DNA of 64,000 nucleotides from UBA3102 sp964413055 (GCA_964413055.1 CAYPRB010000006.1:1-64000); one strand, 5' to 3'. Counted from the first letter of the stretch, positions 51,850 through 61,020 are shown. Notes: generated by a model from the sequence alone, not told the origin. Made by a program: numbers and translations.

Positions 51850-52107
51850 ATGGCAAGAGGTTTTAAGAGCTATGCTAATATTTGGGTGCTGGTTCTTCTC
51901 TTGCTGATCGGCGGGCTGGTCGGCAGTGCTTTCGGTAATGCCTTGGCACCGATGGTTCCTTGGCTGAAATCTACATCAACCTTTGGCTTAGAACCAGCTA
52001 CGGTTGATTTGGAGTTTTTCAAGTTGACTTTTGGATTTATGTTTGCTTTGGGGCCTCTCACTGCTCTGGGGTTGATCGCAGGCTATCTGATATACAGGAG
52101 AGTGTAG
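51850..52107 (+). CDS. Small membrane protein, DUF4321 family
   Basis: An 85-residue protein with two membrane segments (WVLVLLLLIGGLVGSAFG and FMFALGPLTALGLIAGYLIY) joined by a loop that contains the family-like sequence FEFFKLTFG-type LEFFKLTFGFMF. DUF4321 proteins are found just before maf or radC in many Clostridia and have no known role. GAGGAGGG precedes the ATG. It lies 5 bp before maf. Confidence 0.8.
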   Translation: MARGFKSYANIWVLVLLLLIGGLVGSAFGNALAPMVPWLKSTSTFGLEPATVDLEFFKLTFGFMFALGPLTALGLIAGYLIYRRV

Positions 52108-52112
52108 TAAGT

Positions 52113-52712
52113 ATGAGGGAGCTGGTCCTTGCCTCTTCATCACCCCGCCGGCGGGAACTTCTGAAACAATTGGGGTTGAACTTTGACACTCTGGTTTACC
52201 CGGTTGATGAATCCCCACCTGAAAATAAGCAACCCATATCTGAAGTTGTGGAAACGCTGGCGGAACGGAAAGCATTGGCGACAGCCCGGGTTTTGGATGG
52301 TGGTTTGGTAATTGCGGCGGATACGGTGGTGGTTTGGCGTGACCGGGTATTGGGCAAGCCTTCTGATGATGAAGATGCCGTTAAAATGTTGCAATGCTTA
52401 CAGGGAGATTTTCATGATGTATATACGGGGCTAGCCCTGGTGGCTGCGGGTACCGGGAAAGTCCTGACCGGGCATGAAAAAACGAGGGTTTTTTTTAAAA
52501 CCCTTAGTGAAACAGAAATTAGATTGTATATTGCTACCGGTGAGTCCAAAGACAAGGCCGGTGCCTATGCTGTTCAGGGTCTGGCGGCGGTATTTGTTGA
52601 GAAACTGGAAGGTTGTTATACTAATGTGGTCGGCCTGCCTCTGGCTAGACTGGCGACAATGCTTAAATATTTCGGTTATGATATGTTCAAGAAATGGTCT
52701 GCTTTGAGTTAA
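52113..52712 (+). CDS. maf: Maf nucleoside triphosphate pyrophosphatase
   Basis: A 199-residue enzyme that hydrolyses dTTP/UTP or modified nucleotides and is linked to septum control. LVLASSSPRRRELLKQLG is the Maf signature, ESPPENKQPI and AERKALA the catalytic Lys region, and VIAADTVVVW and SKDKAGAYAVQGLAAVFVEK the base-binding parts. Length is normal. It lies with radC and mreBCD, the classic maf-radC-mre arrangement of Bacillus. Confidence 0.95.
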   Translation: MRELVLASSSPRRRELLKQLGLNFDTLVYPVDESPPENKQPISEVVETLAERKALATARVLDGGLVIAADTVVVWRDRVLGKPSDDEDAVKMLQCLQGDFHDVYTGLALVAAGTGKVLTGHEKTRVFFKTLSETEIRLYIATGESKDKAGAYAVQGLAAVFVEKLEGCYTNVVGLPLARLATMLKYFGYDMFKKWSALS

Positions 52713-52739
52713 CCTTGTTTAGGGGTTGTTGTTTTACAA

Positions 52740-53435
52740 ATGGTTTCAATTAACTACAGACCTACCATAAAGGAACTGCCTGAGGATATCAGGCCCAGGG
52801 AAAGGCTTTTAAAAGAAGGTGCCGAGGTCCTTTCAGACGTGGAGCTTTTGGCAATTCTTTTACGCACGGGTTCCCGGGCAACTACTGCCATCGATCTGGC
52901 TTCCTTACTCATGGCACGTTTTAAAAACCTGCACCGGTTAGTGGATGCTGCAGTGGAAGAGTTAAGTGCGGTCAAAGGAGTGGGTCCGGCCAAAGCAAGT
53001 CAGGTAAAAGCAGCTTTAGAACTAGCAAGAAGGCTGGCTCAGTTTTCAGAATCTTCCCGTCCGGTGATTAAGTCGCCTGATGATGCCGCGGCACTGGTGA
53101 TGGAGGAAATGAGACATCTGGACCGGGAGCATTTCCGGGCAGTGCTTTTAAACACAAAAAATCAGGTTATTAGTACCGATAAGGTTTCAGTGGGTACTTT
53201 AAATTCATCTACCGTTCATCCCCGGGAATTGTTTCGTAATGCCATTAGAAAGAGTGCCGCATCGATGGTTCTGGTACATAATCATCCCAGTGGAGACCCT
53301 GCTCCCAGCAGGGAGGATCTGGATATTACCAGGAGGCTTGTCGAGGTGGGAAAGATTGTCGGTATCGAAATTTTGGATCATATCATTATTGGGGACAATA
53401 GATTTACGAGTTTTAGGGCTAAAGAACTAATCTAG
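52740..53435 (+). CDS. radC: RadC-family JAB-domain protein
   Basis: A 231-residue protein. The N-terminal helix-hairpin-helix region (ELSAVKGVGPAKASQVKAAL) resembles DNA-binding HhH motifs. The C-terminal JAB metalloprotease-like domain has LVHNHPSGDPAPSREDLDIT with the HxHPSGxxxPSxxD metal site intact and an upstream Glu in the strand region. The family was once tied to DNA repair; its actual role is not established. It lies between maf and mreB. Confidence 0.95.
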   Translation: MVSINYRPTIKELPEDIRPRERLLKEGAEVLSDVELLAILLRTGSRATTAIDLASLLMARFKNLHRLVDAAVEELSAVKGVGPAKASQVKAALELARRLAQFSESSRPVIKSPDDAAALVMEEMRHLDREHFRAVLLNTKNQVISTDKVSVGTLNSSTVHPRELFRNAIRKSAASMVLVHNHPSGDPAPSREDLDITRRLVEVGKIVGIEILDHIIIGDNRFTSFRAKELI

Positions 53436-53461
53436 ACTTTAAAATAGAAAGGGGCCGGAAA

Positions 53462-54493
53462 ATGCGCGTCGGTCTGTTTTCAAAAGATATGGGAATGGAC
53501 TTGGGTACTGCTAATTCCCTTGTTTACGTTAAGGGTAAAGGGATTGTTATTCGAGAACCGTCGGTGGTGGCCATACAGAAAGATACCGGTCATGTTTTGG
53601 CCGTGGGAGAGGAAGCCAAAAGAATGATCGGCCGTACCCCCGGTAATATTGTGGCGATCAGGCCGCTTAAAGATGGGGTTATCGCCGACTTTGACGTTAC
53701 CCAGAACATGATTAAATATTTTATCAACAAAGCATTACGAAGTCGTGCTTTCGTTATCCGTCCCAGAGTGGTGGTGGGGGTCCCGTCCGGGGTTACTGCC
53801 GTAGAAGAAAGGGCAGTGCGGGAGGCCGCCCTTCAGGCGGGGGCCAGGGAAGCCTACCTTATTGAAGAACCGATGGCTGCTGCTATAGGCTCCGGTTTAC
53901 CGGTTCACGAACCAACCGGTAATATGATTGTGGATATCGGTGGCGGTACCACTGAAGTAGCTGTTATTTCTCTGGGCGGGATCGTTACCAGCCGGTCGGT
54001 GCGCATTGCCAGCGATGAAATGGATGAAGCCATCATCAATCATGTCAAGCGCACTTATAATTTGATGATTGGTGAGCGTTCCGCTGAACAGATTAAAATC
54101 CAGATCGGTACCGCATACCCCATGGAGAGCGGACAGACTGACGACGTGCGGGGGCGTGATCTGGTAACCGGTCTGCCCAAAACGATAAATATCACTTCAG
54201 AAGAGATTTATAAGGCGCTTTCTGAGCCGGTTTCCAGTATTGTGGAAGCAATTAAAAGTACCCTGGAGCAAACCCCGCCGGAACTGGCGGCAGATATAAT
54301 GGACCGGGGTATTGTCATGGCCGGGGGCGGTTCACTTTTGTGCGGGCTGGACCGATTGGTGAGTGAACAAACCGGTATGCCGGTGCATCTGGCAGACGAG
54401 CCTCTGCTTGTAGTGGCTTACGGCGCCGGGCGGGTGTTGGAAAATATCGACGTGTTGCGCAAGGTGTTAATTCAACCTAAAAAATTGGCGTAG
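53462..54493 (+). CDS. mreB: Rod shape-determining protein MreB
   Basis: A 343-residue bacterial actin. MDLGTANSLVYVKGKGIV is the phosphate-1 loop, MIVDIGGGTTEVAVISLGG phosphate-2 and GIVMAGGGSLLCGLDRL the adenosine motif. It forms filaments under the membrane that guide the elongation machinery (MreC, MreD, RodA, PBP2). AAAGGGG precedes the ATG. It leads the mreBCD-mrdA set. Confidence 0.97.
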   Translation: MRVGLFSKDMGMDLGTANSLVYVKGKGIVIREPSVVAIQKDTGHVLAVGEEAKRMIGRTPGNIVAIRPLKDGVIADFDVTQNMIKYFINKALRSRAFVIRPRVVVGVPSGVTAVEERAVREAALQAGAREAYLIEEPMAAAIGSGLPVHEPTGNMIVDIGGGTTEVAVISLGGIVTSRSVRIASDEMDEAIINHVKRTYNLMIGERSAEQIKIQIGTAYPMESGQTDDVRGRDLVTGLPKTINITSEEIYKALSEPVSSIVEAIKSTLEQTPPELAADIMDRGIVMAGGGSLLCGLDRLVSEQTGMPVHLADEPLLVVAYGAGRVLENIDVLRKVLIQPKKLA

Positions 54494-54557
54494 CATTGAT
54501 AGTGGTGATAAATATTGTGGTATAAAGAAGTAGACGGATAGTTAGGAGTGAAGCAGG

Positions 54558-55412
54558 GTGCGTTGGGTTACTGCCAAGAGACTGTTATTTCTTGTTGTTT
54601 TACTGACGGTTACTCTGGCGGCCATGCGTATAACTACGCCTGAGCGGACCTGGTCGGCGCCCTTGGAAGCAAAATTCAGGGATATCCTGGCCCCGGTGCA
54701 GACCGGTCTGACTTGGATTGGCAGGCAAACCAAGCAGCTGGTTGCTCTGCCGGCGTCTTTGATAGGCACGGCTGAACGTAATCGCGCATTGGAACAGGAA
54801 GTAGCACGCCTGAGAAGCGATATTGTCCGGTTAAATGAATACAGGTTGGAAAATCAACGGCTTTCCTTACTTTTGGAATATAAACAGTTAATGTCTCACC
54901 GGTTCGATTTTTTGGCCGCATCGGTAGTAGCCAGGGATCCAGGCAACTGGTTCGGGATGATTACTCTTAATAGGGGTATTGAGGATGGAGTGCGGTCCAA
55001 CATGTTCGTTCTTACACCTGAAGGCCTGGTGGGACGGGTGGTTACAGTTGCGGATAAAACTTGCGAAGTCCTTTTGATTACCGATCCGCGGAGTGGAATA
55101 GGCGCTTTGGTACAAGACGTCCGTACTCACGGTATTGTTGAAGGGGTTACGGGCGGCTTGGGAACTGTAAAAATGATTCATATTTCCAATGATGCCCCGG
55201 TTGAAAAAGGTCAGGCGGTGATAACTTCGGGGCTAAGCAGTATCTATCCGAAAGGTGTACCGATTGGTGAAATAACGGATATTCAGGCAGAATCTTCAGG
55301 TTTATTTGAAAGTGCAACGATCCGGCCCTACACTGACTTTAACCGGTTGGAAGAAGTTTTGATCGTAAAAACAGTATTACCTGAAGCGGTTTCATCTTCA
55401 GAGGGAGGTTAG
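54558..55412 (+). CDS. mreC: Rod shape-determining protein MreC
   Basis: A 284-residue membrane-anchored protein. One N-terminal membrane segment (RLLFLVVLLTVTLAAMRI), a coiled coil (about residues 65-110, RNRALEQEVARLRSDIVRLNEY) and a C-terminal beta domain with WFGMITLNRGIEDGV, GLVGRVVTV and LITDPRSGIGALV follow the MreC plan. It bridges MreB to the periplasm-facing synthases. AGGAG precedes the GTG start. Confidence 0.95.
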   Translation: MRWVTAKRLLFLVVLLTVTLAAMRITTPERTWSAPLEAKFRDILAPVQTGLTWIGRQTKQLVALPASLIGTAERNRALEQEVARLRSDIVRLNEYRLENQRLSLLLEYKQLMSHRFDFLAASVVARDPGNWFGMITLNRGIEDGVRSNMFVLTPEGLVGRVVTVADKTCEVLLITDPRSGIGALVQDVRTHGIVEGVTGGLGTVKMIHISNDAPVEKGQAVITSGLSSIYPKGVPIGEITDIQAESSGLFESATIRPYTDFNRLEEVLIVKTVLPEAVSSSEGG

Positions 55413-55415
55413 GTT

Positions 55416-55907
55416 TTGCCGGTCCCCGTATTTTTGTTATTATTAGGTGTGGCTTTACTCTTGCAGACCACTATATTGGAACAAGTAGCGGTCATTGGTG
55501 TCAAACCCGATTTGGTTATGCTTCTGACAATTTTAAACGGCTTCCTCCTGGGTACCAGAGAGGGGGCTTTTTTGGGTTTTGCCGGAGGGCTTATTGAAGA
55601 CCTGTTAGTGGGGAGTTACATAGGTCTGAACGCGCTTTCATTAATGGCTGCCGGTTATCTGGCAGGGGCTGTCGGTGTGCGCTTGAACCGGGAACATACT
55701 TCGGTTGCAGTAGGAGTTACCTTTATATCTGTCATGACCGGGCTGATAGTATATTATCTGTTGTCTTTGTTTCTTGGTATCTACATTCCCGTCTTTTTTG
55801 CTTTGTTCAGAGTGGCCTTGCCAACAGCTTTTTATACTGCTCTTTTGGCACCGTTTTTTTTCAAGCGTTTATTGTGTTTTATTAAGGTATACGGCCAGGA
55901 ATTATGA
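55416..55907 (+). CDS. mreD: Rod shape-determining protein MreD
   Basis: A 163-residue membrane protein with five hydrophobic segments. GVKPDLVMLLTILNGFLLGTREGAFLGF is the conserved first part of MreD and FAGGLIEDLLVGSYIGLNAL the G-L-x-x-D region. It works with MreC. The TTG start has GGAGG about 8 bp upstream and lies 3 bp after mreC. Confidence 0.92.
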   Translation: MPVPVFLLLLGVALLLQTTILEQVAVIGVKPDLVMLLTILNGFLLGTREGAFLGFAGGLIEDLLVGSYIGLNALSLMAAGYLAGAVGVRLNREHTSVAVGVTFISVMTGLIVYYLLSLFLGIYIPVFFALFRVALPTAFYTALLAPFFFKRLLCFIKVYGQEL

Positions 55908-55934
55908 TCATTGTAGCTAAGGGCAGGGAAGAAG

Positions 55935-57866
55935 ATGGAGAATAAAATTATAGAAAAGAGAATGGGCATATTTTTAATTATTGTCTCTGCTGTCTTTTTT
56001 ATTCTGGTAACCAGGCTGGCTTACATTCAGTTGCTCCAAAACGAAAAATTCTCCACTCTGGCCCAGGAAAACCGTATCCGGCTGATCACTATCGAGGCTC
56101 CCAGAGGTGAAGTTTTCGACCGGAACGGTATAAAGCTGGTAGGCAACCAACCGGTTTATACCGTTTCCCTGGTAAATCTCGGGCGCAAGGATACCGGCGG
56201 TGTGGTAAGAAATCTAGCCACAGTTTTAGGTATGGATTACCGGGAAATCGAACAAAGAATTGAGCAGCAAAAACGTTTATATGAACCGGTTAAAATTGCC
56301 ACCAGGGTTCCACTGGAGATTGTAACCAAAATTGAAGAACAGCGCCTGGAACTGCCCGGTGTTGTGATCGATGTCGAACCCATGCGGGATTACCCGAATG
56401 GAGAATTGTTGGCTCACGTTATGGGTTATGTACGGCAAATTAATGAAGAACAGTTGGAAGCAAACCAGAATAAAGGGTATAAACCCGGTGATTCTTTCGG
56501 TCAGACGGGTCTGGAACATGTCTACGAAGAAGAGCTGCGGGGCCAGAACGGTGGCAGGCAGGTAGAAGTGGATTCTATGGCCAGGCCGGTACGGGATTTA
56601 GGAGTGAAACAGCCAGTGCCAGGTAATAAGTTGGCACTCAGTATTGATTACCGGGTACAAAAAGCGGCTGAGGAAGCCTTGAGTCGATATGCTCAAGATG
56701 CGTTGGAACAGGGATACGGGGAAGCCGGTGCGGGCGCGGCGGTCGCGATTGATGTGAGAACGGGCGGAGTGCTGGCTATGGCCAGCTATCCTGAATATGA
56801 TCCGGTTAAACTCTCAGGGGTTTTGACTCCAAAAGAATATGACGAGCTTTTTAATTCACCGTCAAAGCCAATGTTAAACCGCGCTTTATTGGCTTATCCG
56901 CCCGGATCAACTTTTAAAATGATCGTGGCTATGGCCGGACTGGAAGCAAATATAGTCGACCCACAGGATACTATAATTTGTCCCGGATACTTTTATTGGA
57001 ATAAAATTTATAAGGACTGGAAAGAAGGTGGTCACGGAGAAGTGAACCTGGTCAGAGCGATCAAAGTTTCCTGTAATATTTATTTTTACCAGTTAGGGCT
57101 GCATACGGGAATTGATAGAATTGCACGGATTGCCCGGGAGTTCGGCTTGGGTGAAAAAACTGGTATCGACCTGCCCTGGGAAGAGACCGGTATAGTACCG
57201 GGCCCGGATGCAAAACTTCAACAAAGACTAAAATACTTGAGCGCTGATGACCGGAACCGGGTTGAAGCAATAATCCAAAGATATCACGAGTTGCTTGCCG
57301 GTACTACTGCAGAGGATAAACGCAAAATCCTGCTGGAAAAAAGGGCTGAAGAATTGCGTGCGGTTAATTGGGAGCTTGATTGGCATGATTACGATACAAT
57401 TATTTCCTCTATCGGCCAGGGCGATAATCGTTACACACCTCTTCAACTGGCCAATTATACAGCTGCCATTGCTAACGGGGGAATTATGTATAAACCATAT
57501 TTAGTTGAAAAAGTATTCAGTCCCGAAGGTGAAATTTTAAAGACGCAGGCCCCGGTAGAAATGAATCGGGCCGATGTGTCAGCGAAAACGCTGGCCTTGA
57601 TCAGAGAAGGAATGCGTGAGGTAACCCTGTCCCCGGACGGGACAGCGTACGGCCTTTTTGCGGGACTTCCTCCTATGGCGGCTAAAACCGGGACGTCCGA
57701 GGTGCCCGGTCATGATAATCATGCGTTGATTGTGGCCTTTGCGCCGTTTGAAGAACCTGAAATTGCCGTTGCGGTGATTATGGAACATGCGGGACACGGT
57801 GGTACTGTGGCTGGACCGGTAGCCGAAGATATGTTGAGAGCATATTTCGGGTTACCGCTTGGATAA
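55935..57866 (+). CDS. mrdA: Penicillin-binding protein 2 (elongasome transpeptidase)
   Basis: A 643-residue class B PBP. TM anchor (MGIFLIIVSAVFFILVTRLAYIQ), dimerisation/pedestal domain (APRGEVFDRNGIKL..., to about 230) and transpeptidase domain with the nucleophile in PPGSTFKM (Ser near 324), SCN in KVSCNIYFYQ and KTG at 584-586 (AAKTGTSE). Between GIDLPWEETG and SIGQG lies an extra helical stretch (about residues 415-490, rich in K, R and E) that is much shorter in most PBP2s. It cross-links peptidoglycan with RodA, whose gene lies downstream. Confidence 0.95.
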   Translation: MENKIIEKRMGIFLIIVSAVFFILVTRLAYIQLLQNEKFSTLAQENRIRLITIEAPRGEVFDRNGIKLVGNQPVYTVSLVNLGRKDTGGVVRNLATVLGMDYREIEQRIEQQKRLYEPVKIATRVPLEIVTKIEEQRLELPGVVIDVEPMRDYPNGELLAHVMGYVRQINEEQLEANQNKGYKPGDSFGQTGLEHVYEEELRGQNGGRQVEVDSMARPVRDLGVKQPVPGNKLALSIDYRVQKAAEEALSRYAQDALEQGYGEAGAGAAVAIDVRTGGVLAMASYPEYDPVKLSGVLTPKEYDELFNSPSKPMLNRALLAYPPGSTFKMIVAMAGLEANIVDPQDTIICPGYFYWNKIYKDWKEGGHGEVNLVRAIKVSCNIYFYQLGLHTGIDRIARIAREFGLGEKTGIDLPWEETGIVPGPDAKLQQRLKYLSADDRNRVEAIIQRYHELLAGTTAEDKRKILLEKRAEELRAVNWELDWHDYDTIISSIGQGDNRYTPLQLANYTAAIANGGIMYKPYLVEKVFSPEGEILKTQAPVEMNRADVSAKTLALIREGMREVTLSPDGTAYGLFAGLPPMAAKTGTSEVPGHDNHALIVAFAPFEEPEIAVAVIMEHAGHGGTVAGPVAEDMLRAYFGLPLG

Positions 57867-57995
57867 TTGTAAATTTATTAAATTTTTTGATAAAAAAACA
57901 GGGATTTTAACTTCCGTTTTTTACTTTTGAATAGCAGGATTTGGTTTTTTCTTGTAGAATTAACTGGTAGTTGCAGTTGCAGGAGGAGATGACCT

Positions 57996-58418
57996 TTGAC
58001 TTGCTCTAAAAAAGATGTCCACGGCGATGTTCTTTCAGAATTTGCGGAAGGCATTCCAGCGGACCATGAGGACCTGGTAGATGATAATACCATATTGTTG
58101 CAACGAACTTTACGTTCCGGTCAGAGTCTTCATTATGACGGTAACGTAGTGGTTCTGGGAGATTTGAATCCGGGTTCCGAAGTGGTTGCCAAGGGAAATG
58201 TAATTATCATGGGCGTTTTGAGGGGTGTAGTTCATGCCGGTGCTTGTGGCGATGAAAATGCTGTAGTGATGGCATTCCGGCTGCAGCCGACACAACTCAG
58301 GATTGCCAATCATATTACCAGGCCTCCGGATGATGAACCGGAGAATGCCGGACAACCTGAAATGGCACGAATTAAAGACGGGGTGGTGACCATCGAAACA
58401 TTTCCAATAGGTGGTTAA
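57996..58418 (+). CDS. minC: Short MinC: C-terminal beta-helix domain only
   Basis: A 140-residue protein containing the MinC C-terminal domain (about 30-120): RTLRSGQSLHYDGNVVVLGDLNPGSEVVAKGNVIIMGVLRGVVHAG is the hallmark beta-helix, which dimerises and binds MinD. Full MinC is about 210-230 residues; the N-terminal domain that blocks FtsZ assembly is absent and the 129 bp upstream do not encode it. The first 30 residues (CSKKDVHGDVLSEFAEGIPADHED) are acidic and unlike that domain. AGGAGG precedes TTG 57996. minD follows, after an inverted repeat. Confidence 0.9.
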   Translation: MTCSKKDVHGDVLSEFAEGIPADHEDLVDDNTILLQRTLRSGQSLHYDGNVVVLGDLNPGSEVVAKGNVIIMGVLRGVVHAGACGDENAVVMAFRLQPTQLRIANHITRPPDDEPENAGQPEMARIKDGVVTIETFPIGG

Positions 58419-58468
58419 AGACAGGGAAAAGCAAATTAAATTAATTTAAATAATTAGGAGTTTAAATA

Positions 58469-58498
58469 CTGACGTCAATCAGATTATTATGACGTCAG
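58469..58498. promoter_or_regulatory. Paired TGACGTCA palindromes upstream of minD
   Basis: CTGACGTCA (58469-58477) and its inverted copy TGACGTCAG (58490-58498) are 20 bp apart centre to centre, close to two turns of helix. Each contains the 8-bp palindrome TGACGTCA. The position, 36 bp before the minD start, suits an operator; as RNA it could form a hairpin. Confidence 0.4.
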
Positions 58499-58533
58499 GC
58501 GCCGTTGACTTTAAAAGAGGAGGAACTGTAAGT

Positions 58534-59328
58534 ATGGGCGAAGTAATCGTAGTGACTTCCGGTAAAGGGGGCGTAGGGAAAACAACTACTACTGCAAATA
58601 TCGGCGCCGGTTTGGCATCCATGGGGTTTAAAGCGGCACTGTTGGATGCGGATATCGGTTTAAGGAACCTGGATGTTGTTTTGGGTTTGGAAAACAGAAT
58701 TGTTTATGATATTGTTGATGTTACCAGTGGAAATTGCCGCCTGCGCCAGGCTCTAATTAAGGATAAGCGGTTAGAAGGGCTGCATCTGCTACCTGCTGCC
58801 CAGACCAAGGATAAAACGGCGGTCAGTCCTGAACAAATGCGTGAATTGTGCCTAGAATTGAAAAAAGAATTTGACTATATAATAATTGACTGTCCGGCGG
58901 GTATTGAACAGGGTTTTCGCAATGCCGTGGCAGGAGCGGAAAAAGCCGTGGTTGTTACCACCCCGGAGGTTTCTGCGGTACGGGATGCTGACCGGATCAT
59001 CGGGCTTCTCGAAGCTGCCGGTCTGAACGAACCAAAGTTGGTAATAAACCGGATCCAGCTAAGGATGGTCAAACAGGGAGATATGATGAGTATCGAGGAT
59101 ATCATCGATATACTGGCCATCGATTTACTGGGAGTTATCCCTGAAGATGAATTAATTGTGATTACAACCAACCGGGGCGAAGCGGTGGTATTAGACCAGA
59201 ATTCCCGTTCCGGACAAGCTTACCGTAATATAACCCGTCGTATTCTCGGCGAGGAAATTCCTATGATTAACCTGGAAGAAGAGGGCGGTATTTTAAAAAA
59301 ACTCAGGAGAATTATCGGTCTGAAGTAA
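58534..59328 (+). CDS. minD: Septum site-determining ATPase MinD
   Basis: A 264-residue deviant Walker ATPase. GKGGVGKTTTTANIG is the P-loop with the signature Lys, LLDADIGLRNLDVVLGLENR switch I and IIDCPAGIEQGF switch II. The C-terminal amphipathic helix (GGILKKLRRIIGLK) anchors it to the membrane when ATP-bound. ATG 58534 follows AGAGGAGGAACTG; the frame is open upstream without a site. It recruits MinC and is driven off by MinE. Confidence 0.97.
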   Translation: MGEVIVVTSGKGGVGKTTTTANIGAGLASMGFKAALLDADIGLRNLDVVLGLENRIVYDIVDVTSGNCRLRQALIKDKRLEGLHLLPAAQTKDKTAVSPEQMRELCLELKKEFDYIIIDCPAGIEQGFRNAVAGAEKAVVVTTPEVSAVRDADRIIGLLEAAGLNEPKLVINRIQLRMVKQGDMMSIEDIIDILAIDLLGVIPEDELIVITTNRGEAVVLDQNSRSGQAYRNITRRILGEEIPMINLEEEGGILKKLRRIIGLK

Positions 59329-59352
59329 TTAGGGGGAAGGGGGAGAGCAGTC

Positions 59353-59628
59353 GTGCTCGAATTTTTATCTAGGCTCTTTAGCAGGGATAACGGAAGTAAA
59401 AATATGGCTAAAGAGAGATTGCGCCTGGTTTTGGTGCATGACCGGACGAGTATTTCGCCCCAACTACTGGAGACCTTGAAAGCCGATTTAATCCAGGTTA
59501 TATCTAATTATATGGAGATTGATGAAAGCGCACTGGAAGTAAATCTGGATGCCAACGGTAATACAGTGGCATTGGTGGCTAACATACCGGTTAAAGGAAT
59601 GAAAAGATCAGTGAATAAAAAAAAATAA
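59353..59628 (+). CDS. minE: Cell division topological specificity factor MinE
   Basis: A 91-residue protein. The N-terminal LEFLSRLFSR is the membrane helix, AKERLRLVLVHDRTSISPQLLETLKADLIQVISNYMEID the MinD-interacting and dimerisation core. Having MinE implies an oscillating Min system and not the DivIVA-anchored type. The GTG start has GGGGGAGAG upstream. It lies 24 bp after minD. Confidence 0.94.
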   Translation: MLEFLSRLFSRDNGSKNMAKERLRLVLVHDRTSISPQLLETLKADLIQVISNYMEIDESALEVNLDANGNTVALVANIPVKGMKRSVNKKK

Positions 59629-59713
59629 ATATGGTCGGTAATGCTAGATAAGTAAATAATTGAACAGGCAAACTGCTTACATAAGCTTCAATAAATTGAA
59701 AGAAGTGTTGGTA

Positions 59714-60895
59714 ATGTTCAAGCAAAGCAGGCTGCTGAAAAAAATGGATTTTACCTTAATCGCAACTGTGATGGTGCTAGTATTTTTTAGTCTGGTAATT
59801 ATTTACAGTGCTACAAAACCGACGGAGTTGTTATCTGTTGCAGGTGCCCAGATAGATAGCGGTGGTCCATTGTCTTTTGTAAAAAGGCAATTTTTTAATA
59901 TTATATGCGGCCTGGTAGCAATGGGTTTTATGCTTTATATCCATTATGAGGATCTGGCCAAACACGTTAAACTTTTTTACATTTTGAACCTGATTTTGTT
60001 GGTGGCGGTGATATATTTTGGTCATTCGACGCTGGGGGCCACGCGTTGGATTAGTATCGGTCCATTTAGATTACAGCCGTCGGAATTTTCAAAGATAATA
60101 ATTATTATTTGCTTTGCGGCATTTTTAGCCCAAAGAAATGAAAGGCTGAATCGTTTCAGGGACCTGATCCCCTGTTTTGCTTATATCGGTTTGCCGATGC
60201 TGTTAATATTAAGACAGCCGGATCTTGGGACTTCTTTGGTATTCATGGCTATTATGTTCGGGATGCTGTTTGCGGCGGGGACCCGCCCCTTATTGTTGGT
60301 CGGTTTAATAACCGGCGGGTTGTCACTGGCTTCATTATGGATCTGGTCTCATCTTTGGTTTAATGCGCATAGCTCCTTTAACCTTTGGATTCCTTTGAAA
60401 CCTTACCAGTTAGAACGTTTAATTATTTTCATTAACCCTTGGCAGGACCCGCACGGAGACGGCTATCACGTTATTCAGTCTCAGATTGCGGTAGGCCAGG
60501 GAGGGTTTTTAGGACGGGGGTTGTTCCAGGGGAGTCAAACTCACGGTAATTTTCTTCCGATCCAGGAAACTGATTTTATTTTTTCCGTTGTGGGTGAAGA
60601 GCTGGGTTTTGTCGGTGCGGTGGTATTATTAATGCTCTTCTTTATTATTATTTACCGCTGTATTTATATCGGAGTTAATGCCAAAGATAATTTCGGTTAC
60701 TTAGTATCGGTCGGTGTGGCATCAATGATTACTTTCCATGTCCTGGTTAACGTGGGGATGACGATAGGAATCATGCCGGTTACTGGCTTGCCGCTTCCTA
60801 TGTTCAGTTACGGGGGGAGCAGTATGATTACCAATTTAATGGCTTTAGGACTTCTTTTGAATATCAATATGAGACGACATAAAATCTTGTTTTGA
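59714..60895 (+). CDS. rodA: RodA-type peptidoglycan glycosyltransferase (SEDS family)
   Basis: A 393-residue membrane protein with about ten segments. GATRWISIGPFRLQPSEFSKI is the SEDS signature with the catalytic Asp lying further on in RQPDLGTSLVF, and PVTGLPLPMFSYGGSSMITNL is the conserved C-terminal loop. It polymerises glycan strands in the elongasome with PBP2. ATG 59714 is preferred (AGAAG 8 bp upstream); a TTG at 59660 opens the same frame without a site. A terminator follows. Confidence 0.94.
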   Translation: MFKQSRLLKKMDFTLIATVMVLVFFSLVIIYSATKPTELLSVAGAQIDSGGPLSFVKRQFFNIICGLVAMGFMLYIHYEDLAKHVKLFYILNLILLVAVIYFGHSTLGATRWISIGPFRLQPSEFSKIIIIICFAAFLAQRNERLNRFRDLIPCFAYIGLPMLLILRQPDLGTSLVFMAIMFGMLFAAGTRPLLLVGLITGGLSLASLWIWSHLWFNAHSSFNLWIPLKPYQLERLIIFINPWQDPHGDGYHVIQSQIAVGQGGFLGRGLFQGSQTHGNFLPIQETDFIFSVVGEELGFVGAVVLLMLFFIIIYRCIYIGVNAKDNFGYLVSVGVASMITFHVLVNVGMTIGIMPVTGLPLPMFSYGGSSMITNLMALGLLLNINMRRHKILF

Positions 60896-60913
60896 GCATT
60901 ACATTAATTCAGG

Positions 60914-60948
60914 ACCTGCCGGTTTGGAGTCAACCGGCAGGTTTTTTT
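60914..60948 (+). terminator. Intrinsic terminator after rodA
   Basis: ACCTGCCGGTT (60914-60924) pairs with AACCGGCAGGT (60932-60942), followed by a run of T. Confidence 0.88.
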
Positions 60949-61020
60949 AATTTAGAGCATATTTCCTTTTAAAGGAAAATATATTCTATAAGACAAGCTT
61001 TGAAACGGGAGGGGAATACC

